NCBI GenBank assembly: GCA_009841405.1
Contig: VXLV01000124.1
Location: 62,001 to 126,000, forward strand
Length of the DNA stretch: 64,000 nucleotides
Reading direction: 5' to 3'
DNA from: Chloroflexota bacterium
GTDB lineage: Bacteria; Chloroflexota; Anaerolineae; Aggregatilineales; Phototrophicaceae
Below are positions 42,986-51,326 of the stretch, in pieces; the stretch's first letter is position 1; every line of letters begins with the position of its first letter. A program made the translations under genes and the position numbers. The notes beneath the pieces were generated by a model. It searched no databases, was not told the origin of the DNA, and worked only from the letters and a program-made list of their open reading frames with translations.

Positions 42986-43747
42986 CTAGATTGTGGCGTC
43001 TTCGAATTCTTGTATCTGCTCGTCGCTAAGCGGCATCAGGCTGGCGTTCTTTGACTTGCCCGCCGCATCGCCGAGCAGGCGTTTGGCGTCGCGCATAAAT
43101 TCTTTGAGATTCGGGCTGCGCTTTGGATCAGCGTACAGAACCGGGATCTCAGGCTCAGTTTCAATCTCGACTGAAGCAGAGGGGTCGACAAACACAATCA
43201 GACTTTGCACGTTGACGTCGTCGGCGACATCGTCAATCGCATTCTGAATGTGCGCGCGGGCAATCTCGGCATCGCGAAATGGCTTGCCGACGCCATCAAA
43301 TCGGATAGCGGAAAAGAGTTTGCTGATGAGGTTTCGCTTGCTGCGGAATTTGCCGTCGCGGAGACTGAACTGCTGGTCGTGCCAACGCGTGACGATGGCG
43401 AATACGCCTTGGGGGCAAATCAATACATGGCGAACGGGAAAGTGATAATAGTTGTAAAGTACGCTCTTGTTGCTCAGGCCTTTCAGTCCGTCTTCAATCG
43501 CCTTTTCCGGGCGGGGAACGCGCGCCCAGAGATTGGTCATCCTGACGGAAACAATTGTTAAAATGAAGGCCACCGGCAATACGGCCGATTGCGCGAACAG
43601 CGTCAGCGTGTCCGGCGTCTGATTGGTGAACAGCGACGCGTTGATGACCACAAAGCCAAGAATCAGCGCGCCGAACGTGCCGAAGAAGAGGTAATTCGTA
43701 ATCTTGCGATTTCGCCGGGCGAGCTTCTTGTTTGTCACGATACGCAT
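42986..43747 (-). CDS. Membrane protein with degenerate NERD-like domain
   Basis: A 253-residue protein. Two membrane spans lie near residues 18-38 and 47-68 (YLFFGTFGALILGFVVINAS; LFAQSAVLPVAFILTIVSV). A cytoplasmic part resembles the nuclease-related NERD domain: EKAIEDGLKGL, SVLYNYYHFPVRHVLICPQGVFAIVTRWHDQQFS, VQSLIVFVDPSA. In NERD proteins the phrase after GVFVIE is TK with a catalytic Lys; here it is IVTRW, so catalysis is doubtful. The function is unknown. It precedes the glycosyltransferase gene on the same strand. Confidence 0.65.
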   Translation of the reverse strand: MRIVTNKKLARRNRKITNYLFFGTFGALILGFVVINASLFTNQTPDTLTLFAQSAVLPVAFILTIVSVRMTNLWARVPRPEKAIEDGLKGLSNKSVLYNYYHFPVRHVLICPQGVFAIVTRWHDQQFSLRDGKFRSKRNLISKLFSAIRFDGVGKPFRDAEIARAHIQNAIDDVADDVNVQSLIVFVDPSASVEIETEPEIPVLYADPKRSPNLKEFMRDAKRLLGDAAGKSKNASLMPLSDEQIQEFEDATI

Positions 43748-43808
43748 CGCTATTGCCTCTCAAAGTCCCAAAAGAGTCCTGGCAATGCCCGAAACCCGGG
43801 CTTGCCTG

Positions 43809-45698
43809 CTAACTTTGCCCACGACATTCGGCTCGCCGTCGCAACGCCTCTTCCACCTGTGACGTAATATGCTCCCAATCTGTTCCCCAAATGTCCGCCA
43901 ATTGATTTCGGTATCTTATACGATTCTCGCGAATATACGCGTGCTCTCCCCGATCAGTGACAGTTGTGTCTTCAGTTGCATAATCGGCGCGTAGCAAGCT
44001 TTCCGATGGCAGCAAGTCAATCCGGTTAGTCTGCTCTGGGCCGTGAATGTCAATCACGTATTCTTCAAACTGCTGGAGGCGCCGCCGTACATTTAAGCCA
44101 AAATCGCTGGAAATGCGAAGCGATAATTCGCAACGATTTGACAGGTCCCAGACAAGATTCGTCTGCTTGGGGTACGGGCCGCATTCGTCGTAACCCGGCG
44201 CGTAAACCAGGACATACTCGCTTATCCACGTGTTATCCGTCTCGTTAATCTCATCCACTTCGCCGTCATGATCAATGGTTACTTGCAGGCGATGCAGGTC
44301 GTTTACGTAAGTATCCACCACTAGCGGACCCACCTCGTACAATTGTCGCGCTCCCGGCCCTAACTGGCTGGCGCCAATATTGAACCGCCTTTCCGCAGTG
44401 ACAATCGTAGAAGGCACATGAATGTCCTGGACAGTGATTGTGACGTGGCTGTCGTTAGTATCAAACCAATCTTGACCCGTGTTTACGATGGGCGCCCGTA
44501 CCGAGACGTCCATCCCACAATAAAGCGGATGCGGATTCACTTTAGTCCAGCCTACAACAAGATTGACGTTCTCCGGCGAGTCCGCAGTCTGGGGAATAAA
44601 GTACGCGAGGTAATTGGCAACGGTAACTTCCGCGCAGACCAAGTTATTGAAACGCACTGTTGGCAGGATATTCCACTTTTCCGGCCCCGGATTGGGAGCG
44701 CCCTGGGCGCGAATCTCGCCAATTACCGCCAGCGCCAGGTCACCATCAGCGACGCGCATGCAGTGCGTCACTGGCACCGGCAGCGTACTCACTGCCCCCG
44801 GCGCGTGCAATTCGCGCGGAATTACCGCTGAGAGCTTGTAGAGCGCGCCGATTCGCAACAACTCCAACTCTTGATTCCGCGGTTGCTGCAACGGCGACGG
44901 GGCATGGAATTCATCCTGTACCTCGCAATCCAAAGTAAATGACGAATCAGCCGAGATTTCGATATCTTCCGGATCGAAGAATAAGTTGACGCAACGATTA
45001 TATGGCCGCATGATCGAGGTGTCTTGAGCGACATCGGTATATATCTGCTCGCCCAGCGGAGCGCTTTCCGAGACTTCCTGATACGCGGCCAGGCGCAGTT
45101 CCGCCGAGATCCGCGCAATGCCATTCATCGCTATATTGATTGGTTCGCTGCCGTCGCCGGGCCCGAGCGCCTCCGCGCTGGACAAGGCCGTCAGATCGAA
45201 GGTTCCGCCCGTCGTCCAGGCCCAGTACGTCAACACGGATGGCCCAGAGGTATCGGCATAGAATCTGAAATCTACGGGCAGATTAAAGCCGACCCAGACC
45301 ACGGGCGCCGTGATGATCACCGGCGTGCCCAGTGCGATACGGTTTACGCCAGCCTGCTCCAGCGCCACCGTCTCGCGATAGACCAGCGTGGAATCAATCG
45401 GCGAACCGCCGTTGGCGTCCTGGTAAACGAGCAAGTCTATAGCGCTGCCGGGCACTGGCGTTTCCACCGCGATACTCACCGCATCCAGGGCGACTGGCAG
45501 CGTCACGCCCAGCGGCGTCAGGTCAAAGCCGTTGATGACGACCGACGGCTCTCCCTCAATGTAAAAGACCGCGTTGCCGTCGCCGATATTGTTGCTAAGC
45601 AACGTATCGCCGGCTACTCCTGGAAAGGCGACCAGTAGGAAGGCGATGCTCAAAACGACGACAACAAGAACTGTTTTTATCACGTTTACGCGCATCAT
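43809..45698 (-). CDS. Large secreted protein of unknown function
   Basis: About 629 residues with a clear signal sequence (MMRVNVIKTVLVVVVLSIAF then LLVAFPGVAG). The first 200 residues are beta-rich and resemble a surface beta-sandwich (GGTFDLTALSSAEALGPG). The middle holds conserved-looking Cys residues (RPYNRCVNLFFDPEDIEISA, FTLDCEVQ). A stretch near residues 390-500 looks like a CARDB-type adhesion domain (WFDTNDSHVTITVQD, DHDGEVDEINETDNTWISEY, the phrase ExNETDN being typical of CARDB). The C-terminus is charged. No catalytic motif is recognised. Start: ATG 45696-45698 behind GGTGGAG; an in-frame GTG three codons earlier is possible. Probable surface or matrix protein. Confidence 0.7.
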   Translation of the reverse strand: MMRVNVIKTVLVVVVLSIAFLLVAFPGVAGDTLLSNNIGDGNAVFYIEGEPSVVINGFDLTPLGVTLPVALDAVSIAVETPVPGSAIDLLVYQDANGGSPIDSTLVYRETVALEQAGVNRIALGTPVIITAPVVWVGFNLPVDFRFYADTSGPSVLTYWAWTTGGTFDLTALSSAEALGPGDGSEPINIAMNGIARISAELRLAAYQEVSESAPLGEQIYTDVAQDTSIMRPYNRCVNLFFDPEDIEISADSSFTLDCEVQDEFHAPSPLQQPRNQELELLRIGALYKLSAVIPRELHAPGAVSTLPVPVTHCMRVADGDLALAVIGEIRAQGAPNPGPEKWNILPTVRFNNLVCAEVTVANYLAYFIPQTADSPENVNLVVGWTKVNPHPLYCGMDVSVRAPIVNTGQDWFDTNDSHVTITVQDIHVPSTIVTAERRFNIGASQLGPGARQLYEVGPLVVDTYVNDLHRLQVTIDHDGEVDEINETDNTWISEYVLVYAPGYDECGPYPKQTNLVWDLSNRCELSLRISSDFGLNVRRRLQQFEEYVIDIHGPEQTNRIDLLPSESLLRADYATEDTTVTDRGEHAYIRENRIRYRNQLADIWGTDWEHITSQVEEALRRRAECRGQS

Positions 45699-45804
45699 AC
45701 GCTCCACCTCAATGTCCGGGCGCCTCTACAAATGCTAATTGTAGGATTGTTTGGCGGTTTGGTCAAGCAGGCGACAAGGTCTGGCTTAGTCATCAGTACG
45801 CCAC

Positions 45805-45810
45805 TATAAT
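45805..45810 (+). promoter_or_regulatory. Probable -10 box of the yajC-secD-secF operon
   Basis: A perfect TATAAT, 34 bases before the yajC start. The -35 region (near TGGCTT at 45782-45787) is weak. Confidence 0.45.
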
Positions 45811-45844
45811 GCTCGCGTTATGCGATAGAGAGCGATAGATTGCC

Positions 45845-46177
45845 ATGTCAGAGTTCGCGCTGGTGTTCGCGGTTCTTGCTTTGGTATTAGGCGGGTACTG
45901 GGCTTTGGTGATTTTTCCCAAGCAGAGAGCTTTTCAACACAAGCAGAAAATCGTGCGCTCGCTGCACGTCGGCGACGAGGTCGTAACTTATGGCGGCATT
46001 ATCGGCGAAATCGTCGAAATTGATGCGGATAAGGGAATCGCCCAAGTCGAGATTGCTTCGGGCGTGAAGATTCGATTGCTGACCGCGGCGCTGCAGCAAG
46101 TCTACGATCCCGGCGAAATCGCCTATAACGCCAATATCGGCGTGAAAAAGCAGCAGACCGAAAAAACGACCAGCTAA
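45845..46177 (+). CDS. yajC: Preprotein translocase accessory subunit YajC
   Basis: A 110-residue YajC. One N-terminal membrane span (FALVFAVLALVLGGYWALVIFP) is followed by the conserved HKQKIVRSLHVGDEVVTYGGIIGEIVEID segment and a basic tail. YajC associates with SecD-SecF and assists the Sec channel. The next gene, secD, follows after about 30 bases, the standard order. The phrase FPKQRAF replaces the more usual RPQ(Q/R)K. Confidence 0.93.
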   Translation: MSEFALVFAVLALVLGGYWALVIFPKQRAFQHKQKIVRSLHVGDEVVTYGGIIGEIVEIDADKGIAQVEIASGVKIRLLTAALQQVYDPGEIAYNANIGVKKQQTEKTTS

Positions 46178-46208
46178 GACTGACGAGAGATAAGGAAGGC
46201 GGCCAGCA

Positions 46209-47705
46209 ATGAGCAGTCACGCTCGATGGCTAATCGTCATTGTAATCCTGAGCGCATTCTGCCTTTGGGTTGCCTCCCCGCCGCAATTCAAAGGCGTGCA
46301 AACGGAAGCCTGCGCGGCAGCGGCCAGCGATCCGCTCGCCAATTTGAAATGCTCCGAAAACCTCGAGGTTGACCTCAACGGGGACGGCGTCTACGAATTC
46401 GTCTTGAACATCACGCAGAGCCTGGGCCTGGACCTGGTCGGCGGCTTGCGCGTTCTGCTGCAAGCGGATATCGCCGCCGAAAACTTCTCGCCGGACGACC
46501 TGGGCGAAACCGCCAACAATGTGTCGCGGCGGGTCAACGCGCTGGGTCTGACCGAAGCGACCGTGCAAGTGCAAGGGCGCGACCGCATTCTGGTGGAGCT
46601 GCCCGGCGTGCGCGACCCCGAACAAGCCATCGCGACCATTCAGCAGACGGCCCTGCTCGAATTCGTTGACTTCGGCGGCCTGGCGAATCAAGTGCGCTCG
46701 CTGGTCGGCCTCGAGATTGTCACTAGCGAGCAGGTCGCGCTGCGCCAGAATACTGTGCTGGCGGAAGGCGAAGCGGACCCCTTGGCGCAGCGCCGCGCGC
46801 ATCCGGTCAGCGGCTTGCCATTCCGCACGGTGATGACCGGCGCCGGCTTGCAGGCGGCCAGCGCGGTTCTGTCGCCCCCGCAAGGCACTGGCGGCCCCGA
46901 ATGGATGATCAACTTCGAAATCAAGGAAGAGTACCAGGGAATCTTCGGCGGCTTCACCCGCGAACGTATCGGCGAGCCGATGGCAATTGTGCTCGATGGC
47001 GAGGTCTTGTCCGCGCCGATCATTCAGGCGGAACTCTCCACTGGCGGCGTAATCACCGGGCAGTTTACAGAGGAAGAGGCAAACACCCTGGCGCTGCAAT
47101 TGCGCTCCGGCGCTTTGCCGATTCCGCTGCGTATCGAGAGCACGCAGGAAGTTGGCGCCACCCTGGGCCAGGAATCCGTCAGGCTGAGCGTCCAGGCCGG
47201 TGTGATCGGCGTCATCGTCGTCCTGGCCTTTATGCTCATCTATTACCGTTTGCCCGGTTTCGCCGCCGATTTGGCGCTAATCGTATTCATCTTGCTGAAC
47301 ATCGCCGTCTTTAAGCTGCTGCCAGTGACGCTGACGCTGCCCGCAATCACCGGCTTCCTGATATCGATCGGCACCGCGGTTGATGGCAATATCTTGATTT
47401 TCGAACGTATCAAGGAAGAACTTCGCGCCGGTTTGCCGCTTGATGCCGCGCTAAGAGCCGGCTTCGACCGCGCCTGGACGTCGATTCGCGATTCGAATCT
47501 ATCCACCATCATCATTTGCGGCATCCTTTTTATGTTTGGGCAGACGCCTGGCGCCAGTATCGTCGCCGGTTTCGCGGTCACGCTGGCGATCGGGCTGGTG
47601 CTCAATCTGTTCACGGCAGTTATCGTGACGCGCACCTTTCTCTACGCGCTCGTTAGCGTTTTCCGCGCTACGATTTCGCAGAACCGCGCCCTGCTAGGCG
47701 CATAA
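46209..47705 (+). CDS. secD: Protein translocase subunit SecD
   Basis: A 498-residue RND-type membrane protein that pulls secreted proteins across the membrane using the proton gradient. Features: signal-anchor span at the N-terminus, GLDLVGGLRVLLQAD (SecD signature), VNALGLTEATVQVQGRDRILVELPG (P1 domain), ALQLRSGALPIPL leading to spans, and AVDGNILIFERIKEEL with the conserved Asp for proton transfer. A periplasmic insert with Cys residues near 29-43 follows the first span. secF follows after 12 bases. Confidence 0.96.
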   Translation: MSSHARWLIVIVILSAFCLWVASPPQFKGVQTEACAAAASDPLANLKCSENLEVDLNGDGVYEFVLNITQSLGLDLVGGLRVLLQADIAAENFSPDDLGETANNVSRRVNALGLTEATVQVQGRDRILVELPGVRDPEQAIATIQQTALLEFVDFGGLANQVRSLVGLEIVTSEQVALRQNTVLAEGEADPLAQRRAHPVSGLPFRTVMTGAGLQAASAVLSPPQGTGGPEWMINFEIKEEYQGIFGGFTRERIGEPMAIVLDGEVLSAPIIQAELSTGGVITGQFTEEEANTLALQLRSGALPIPLRIESTQEVGATLGQESVRLSVQAGVIGVIVVLAFMLIYYRLPGFAADLALIVFILLNIAVFKLLPVTLTLPAITGFLISIGTAVDGNILIFERIKEELRAGLPLDAALRAGFDRAWTSIRDSNLSTIIICGILFMFGQTPGASIVAGFAVTLAIGLVLNLFTAVIVTRTFLYALVSVFRATISQNRALLGA

Positions 47706-47717
47706 GGGTATAGAAGC

Positions 47718-48677
47718 ATGTTCAATATCGTACAGAAACGCCGCTGGTTCTTTTTGCTGTCCGCTCTGGTCATCCTGCCCGGTCTTGCGATTATGATCTT
47801 CTCCACCCTGACAACCGGCGCGCCCTTTCGGCTGAGCATCGACTTCCTGGGCGGCAGCATCTACGAACTCAAGTTCGACGAGGCCGGGGCCACAGAAGAC
47901 GGCCTTAGACAAGTGTTCACGTCCTTCGGCGACGACAATGTCATCATCCAGCAAATTGGCCAGCCCGGCGACTATCGCTGGTCCGTCCGCGCCGGCTTCC
48001 ATGACGTTAGCGTGACCAACCAAATCCTGGCCAGCCTGAATAGTCTGGCGCCGGTCGACCGCAACAGTTTTCGCGCCGAAACCGTATCCGCCACCATCGG
48101 CCAGGAAGTAACGCGCTCGGCTTTGGCGGCCGTGGCGGTCGGCGCATTGGTAATCACCGGTTTCATTGTCATTGCCTTCCGCCAGGTGCCAAACGCCATC
48201 CGCTACGGCATCTGCGCCATCGCCGCCATGATCCACGATATCTTGCTGGTCATGGGCGTGATGTCATTGTTCGGGCTGCTGCTCGGTTGGGAGATTGACG
48301 CGCTGTTTCTGACGGCCGTGCTGACGGTGGTCGGCTTTTCCGTTCAGGACTCCATCGTTGTCTTCGACCGCATCCGCGAAAACATTCCCAAGCATCTCGG
48401 CGAACCATACGAGACAATCGTCAACCGCAGCATCTGGGAGACGATTCACCGTTCGCTGGCGACCCAGCTCAACGCGTTCTTCATCATGATCGCGATTCTG
48501 CTCTTCGGCGGCGAGACGGTGAAGCAATTCATCGCCATCTTGTTCATCGGTTTGCTATCGGGCACTTATTCCTCCATATTCACCGCTGTTCCGCTGCTGG
48601 TCGCCTGGGAAAAGGGCGAGCTGCCCTTCATCAGCAGTCGCGGCGACCGCGAGGAACCGGCGCTGGCCCCCGCCTAG
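47718..48677 (+). CDS. secF: Protein translocase subunit SecF
   Basis: A 319-residue partner of SecD with six spans. Motifs: RWFFLLSALVILPGLAIMIF, LSIDFLGGSIYELKFDE (SecF signature, normally DFxGG), SATIGQEVTRSALAAVAVG and the transmembrane VGFSVQDSIVVFDRIRENI with the proton-relay Asp (often TGYSLND). The length is typical. Ends 12 bases before the convergent purH. With yajC and secD it completes the SecDF-YajC complex; secG is 8 kb away. Confidence 0.96.
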   Translation: MFNIVQKRRWFFLLSALVILPGLAIMIFSTLTTGAPFRLSIDFLGGSIYELKFDEAGATEDGLRQVFTSFGDDNVIIQQIGQPGDYRWSVRAGFHDVSVTNQILASLNSLAPVDRNSFRAETVSATIGQEVTRSALAAVAVGALVITGFIVIAFRQVPNAIRYGICAIAAMIHDILLVMGVMSLFGLLLGWEIDALFLTAVLTVVGFSVQDSIVVFDRIRENIPKHLGEPYETIVNRSIWETIHRSLATQLNAFFIMIAILLFGGETVKQFIAILFIGLLSGTYSSIFTAVPLLVAWEKGELPFISSRGDREEPALAPA

Positions 48678-48689
48678 TCAACTTCCCGC

Positions 48690-50228
48690 TTAATGCCGAA
48701 AGTGCCGACTGCCGGTGAAGATCATCGTCATATCGTAATAGTCAGCCGCTTCGATAACCTGCGTGTCCCGAATCGACCCGCCGGGCTGGATGACACAAGT
48801 TACGCCGGCGCGCGCCGCATGTTCGATGCTGTCGGGAAAGGGAAAGAAAGCGTCAGAAGCCATCGCGGCGTTGGTCGAGTCGCTCGCCGCTTTCCTGATT
48901 GCCAGTTCGGCGGCATCGACCCGGCTGGGCAAACCGCCGCCAATGCCCACCGTTCGCTTGCCCCGCGCCAGAACGATGGCGTTCGATTTGACGTGTTGCA
49001 CCGCTTTCCAGGCAAATTGCAGCGATTCCATTTCCTCGTCGATTGGCGCGCGTTTGGTCACCGTCCGCATAACCGCGCCGCGCGCGTCGCCCACGTCAGG
49101 ACGCTGCAGAAGCAGCCCCCCCTGGACGCTGCGAAATTCAAGATCGGAGCCGTCAAAGCGCCGCCGCATCCGCAGCAATCGGCAGTTCTTGCGGCCGGTT
49201 TGCAGCTTCGCCAGCGCCCCGTCGTCAAAGCCGGGCGCGATGATAGCTTCCACAAAGAGCGAGCCCAAAGATTCAACGAAAGCTTCATCAACTTCGTCAT
49301 TTGCCGCGATGATTCCGCCGAAGGCCGACAGCGCGTCGGAAGCAAGCGCCGGCGGAAAAGCGCCAGCCACTGAATCCGCGCTGGCGATGCCGGTCGGGTT
49401 CAAGTGCTTGACGATGACGACCGTCGGCTCTTCAAAACCGCTGACCGCGCGCCAGGCTGCATCCACATCCAGAATGTTGTTGTACGAAAGCTGCTTGCCC
49501 GCCAGCTGTTCCGCTCCCAGGGGCGTGCCCGCGTCACTTCTGGCGTAGTAGGCGGCCGCCTGGTGCGGGTTTTCGCCATAGCGAAGGTCGTGGCTGCGCT
49601 GCACGCCAAAGGCAATGCTATCGGGCACATCGCTATCGGAGGGCGCGACGATATCCGACTCGCTGAGATAGGCGTGGATATAGCGGTCATAGTCGACGCA
49701 ATAGGCGAAGGCTTTCACCGCCAGCGCGCGCCGCTGCCGCAGCGTCGTGGACCCAGTCGCCTTCAGCGTGACCAAGACCTCAGAATACTCCTCCGGATCG
49801 CACAAGACGGTGATGCGCGAGAAGTTCTTGGCAGCGCCGCGCAGCAAGGCAACGCCACCGATATCGATCTGTTCGATCGCCTCTTCCAGCGTCACGTCCG
49901 GCGCCTTGATGGTCTCGCTGAACGGGTATAAGTTGCAGACCACCATATTGATCGGCGCGTATCCCGCAGCCGCCAGCTCCCGCATATCGGCCGCGCTGTC
50001 GCGCGCCAGGATGCCGCCGTGAATCGCCGGGTGCAGCGTCTTCACCCGGCCCCCGAGCATCTCGGGCTGCCGCGTGATCCGCTCCACCGGCGTCACTGCC
50101 AGACCAGCGTCGGACAAGGTCTGCGCCGTACCGCCGCTGGCGACGATCTCCCAGCCCAATTCGATCAATTCGCTGGCGAAGCCCAGCAAACCTCGTTTGT
50201 TTGATACGCTAAACAAGGCCCTTGGCAT
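48690..50228 (-). CDS. purH: Bifunctional AICAR formyltransferase / IMP cyclohydrolase
   Basis: Last two steps of IMP synthesis, 512 residues, two domains. The N-terminal MGS-like IMP cyclohydrolase begins RALFSVSNKRGLLGFASEL and includes ASGGTAQTL, GGRVKTLHPAIHGGIL and LYPF. The C-terminal AICAR transformylase includes LRYGENPHQAAAYY, KHLNPTGIAS with the catalytic Lys-His pair, and DAFFPFPDSIEHAARAG. A TATAAT on this strand at 50265-50270 is its likely -10. AICAR also arises from HisF/HisH, whose genes are in the same window but not linked to this one. Confidence 0.97.
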   Translation of the reverse strand: MPRALFSVSNKRGLLGFASELIELGWEIVASGGTAQTLSDAGLAVTPVERITRQPEMLGGRVKTLHPAIHGGILARDSAADMRELAAAGYAPINMVVCNLYPFSETIKAPDVTLEEAIEQIDIGGVALLRGAAKNFSRITVLCDPEEYSEVLVTLKATGSTTLRQRRALAVKAFAYCVDYDRYIHAYLSESDIVAPSDSDVPDSIAFGVQRSHDLRYGENPHQAAAYYARSDAGTPLGAEQLAGKQLSYNNILDVDAAWRAVSGFEEPTVVIVKHLNPTGIASADSVAGAFPPALASDALSAFGGIIAANDEVDEAFVESLGSLFVEAIIAPGFDDGALAKLQTGRKNCRLLRMRRRFDGSDLEFRSVQGGLLLQRPDVGDARGAVMRTVTKRAPIDEEMESLQFAWKAVQHVKSNAIVLARGKRTVGIGGGLPSRVDAAELAIRKAASDSTNAAMASDAFFPFPDSIEHAARAGVTCVIQPGGSIRDTQVIEAADYYDMTMIFTGSRHFRH

Positions 50229-50309
50229 AGTCGCTTCCTTAATCTTGGCGCGCGAATTAACGCGATTATAATTGCGAGACTCGTCGCGGTACAGGGAGCA
50301 GCTTTCGGC

Positions 50310-51326
50310 TCAGCGGCGCAGCGTCATCACCGCATCCAACGAAATCGCGACTGTGACCGTTGCGCCGACATCAGCGGAAACCTGCGAAGCCGCGAAAGAA
50401 AGCATCGTGTCGCCGCCTGCATTTGCGCTGACATCGTAGTAATCCCCGCGAAATACTATGCTTTGCAGCACAGCCTCGCTCAGCATTGTCCTGCTTGCCG
50501 GCGAGCCGCCCAGCCGGATGCCAGAAGGATGAATGAGCACGGTCTCGCCGTCGTTCGCTCCCGCCATGGCTCTGCGCGACAGCTCGTGAATGAATCGGCT
50601 GTGATTAATCGCGTAGACATTGCGCATGCCCAGGAAGCGCGCCACGAATGCGCTGCCGGGTCGTCGGTATAGCGCGAGCGGCGTATCGACTTGTTCGATG
50701 CTGCCGACATCCATCACGGCGATGCGGTCGGCGACGGCGTAAGCCTCGCGATGATCGTGGGTGACGTAAATTGCGCTCAAGCCCTGTTCCTTGATCAAGC
50801 CGCGCAATTCCAGCGCCAGTTGATCGCGCAGCTGCGCGTCCAGCGAGCCCAGCGGCTCGTCAAGCATGAGCAGGCGCGGCCGCGGCGCCAGGCTGCGCGC
50901 CAGCGCGACGCGCTGCTTCTGCCCGCCGGATAGCGAAGCGATGTCGCGCGCGCCCATGCCTGCCAAACCGACCTTTTCCAGCAGCCCCGCCACCTGCTGG
51001 CGAATCAGCGAAGCCCGCACACCGCGCCGCCGCAAGCCGTAGGCGACATTGTCCGCCACAGACATATGCGGGAACAGCGCAAAGTCCTGGAACATCAAGC
51101 CGAAGCCGCGCTGATGCGCAGGCGCGCCGCCGATATCCTGGCCATCCAAGGTCACCTGACCCCGGTAGTTCTCTTCCAGGCCGGCGATGATTCGCAGCAG
51201 GGTGGTCTTGCCGCATCCGCTCGGACCGAGCAGACAGACAATCTCGCCGGTTTCGACCTGCAATGAAACGCTCCGCAGTGACTCCAGTCTTCCATAAGCG
51301 TGCGAGACTTCGCTGACCCGCAGCAT
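50310..51326 (-). CDS. thiQ: ABC transporter ATP-binding protein (thiamine importer)
   Basis: A 338-residue ATPase. Walker A GPSGCGKTTLL, Q-loop (FGLMFQDFALFPHM), signature LSGGQKQRVALARSLAPRPR, Walker B LLMLDEPLGSLD, and H-loop YVTHDHREAYAVADR. The C-terminal 100 residues resemble the TOBE domain of FbpC/PotA-type ATPases, which makes it longer than E. coli ThiQ (about 230 residues). It overlaps the permease stop by one base (TGATG). Assignment to thiamine rests on the TPP riboswitch and binding protein at the head of the operon. An iron or polyamine ligand would be the alternative on ATPase sequence alone. Confidence 0.85.
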   Translation of the reverse strand: MLRVSEVSHAYGRLESLRSVSLQVETGEIVCLLGPSGCGKTTLLRIIAGLEENYRGQVTLDGQDIGGAPAHQRGFGLMFQDFALFPHMSVADNVAYGLRRRGVRASLIRQQVAGLLEKVGLAGMGARDIASLSGGQKQRVALARSLAPRPRLLMLDEPLGSLDAQLRDQLALELRGLIKEQGLSAIYVTHDHREAYAVADRIAVMDVGSIEQVDTPLALYRRPGSAFVARFLGMRNVYAINHSRFIHELSRRAMAGANDGETVLIHPSGIRLGGSPASRTMLSEAVLQSIVFRGDYYDVSANAGGDTMLSFAASQVSADVGATVTVAISLDAVMTLRR

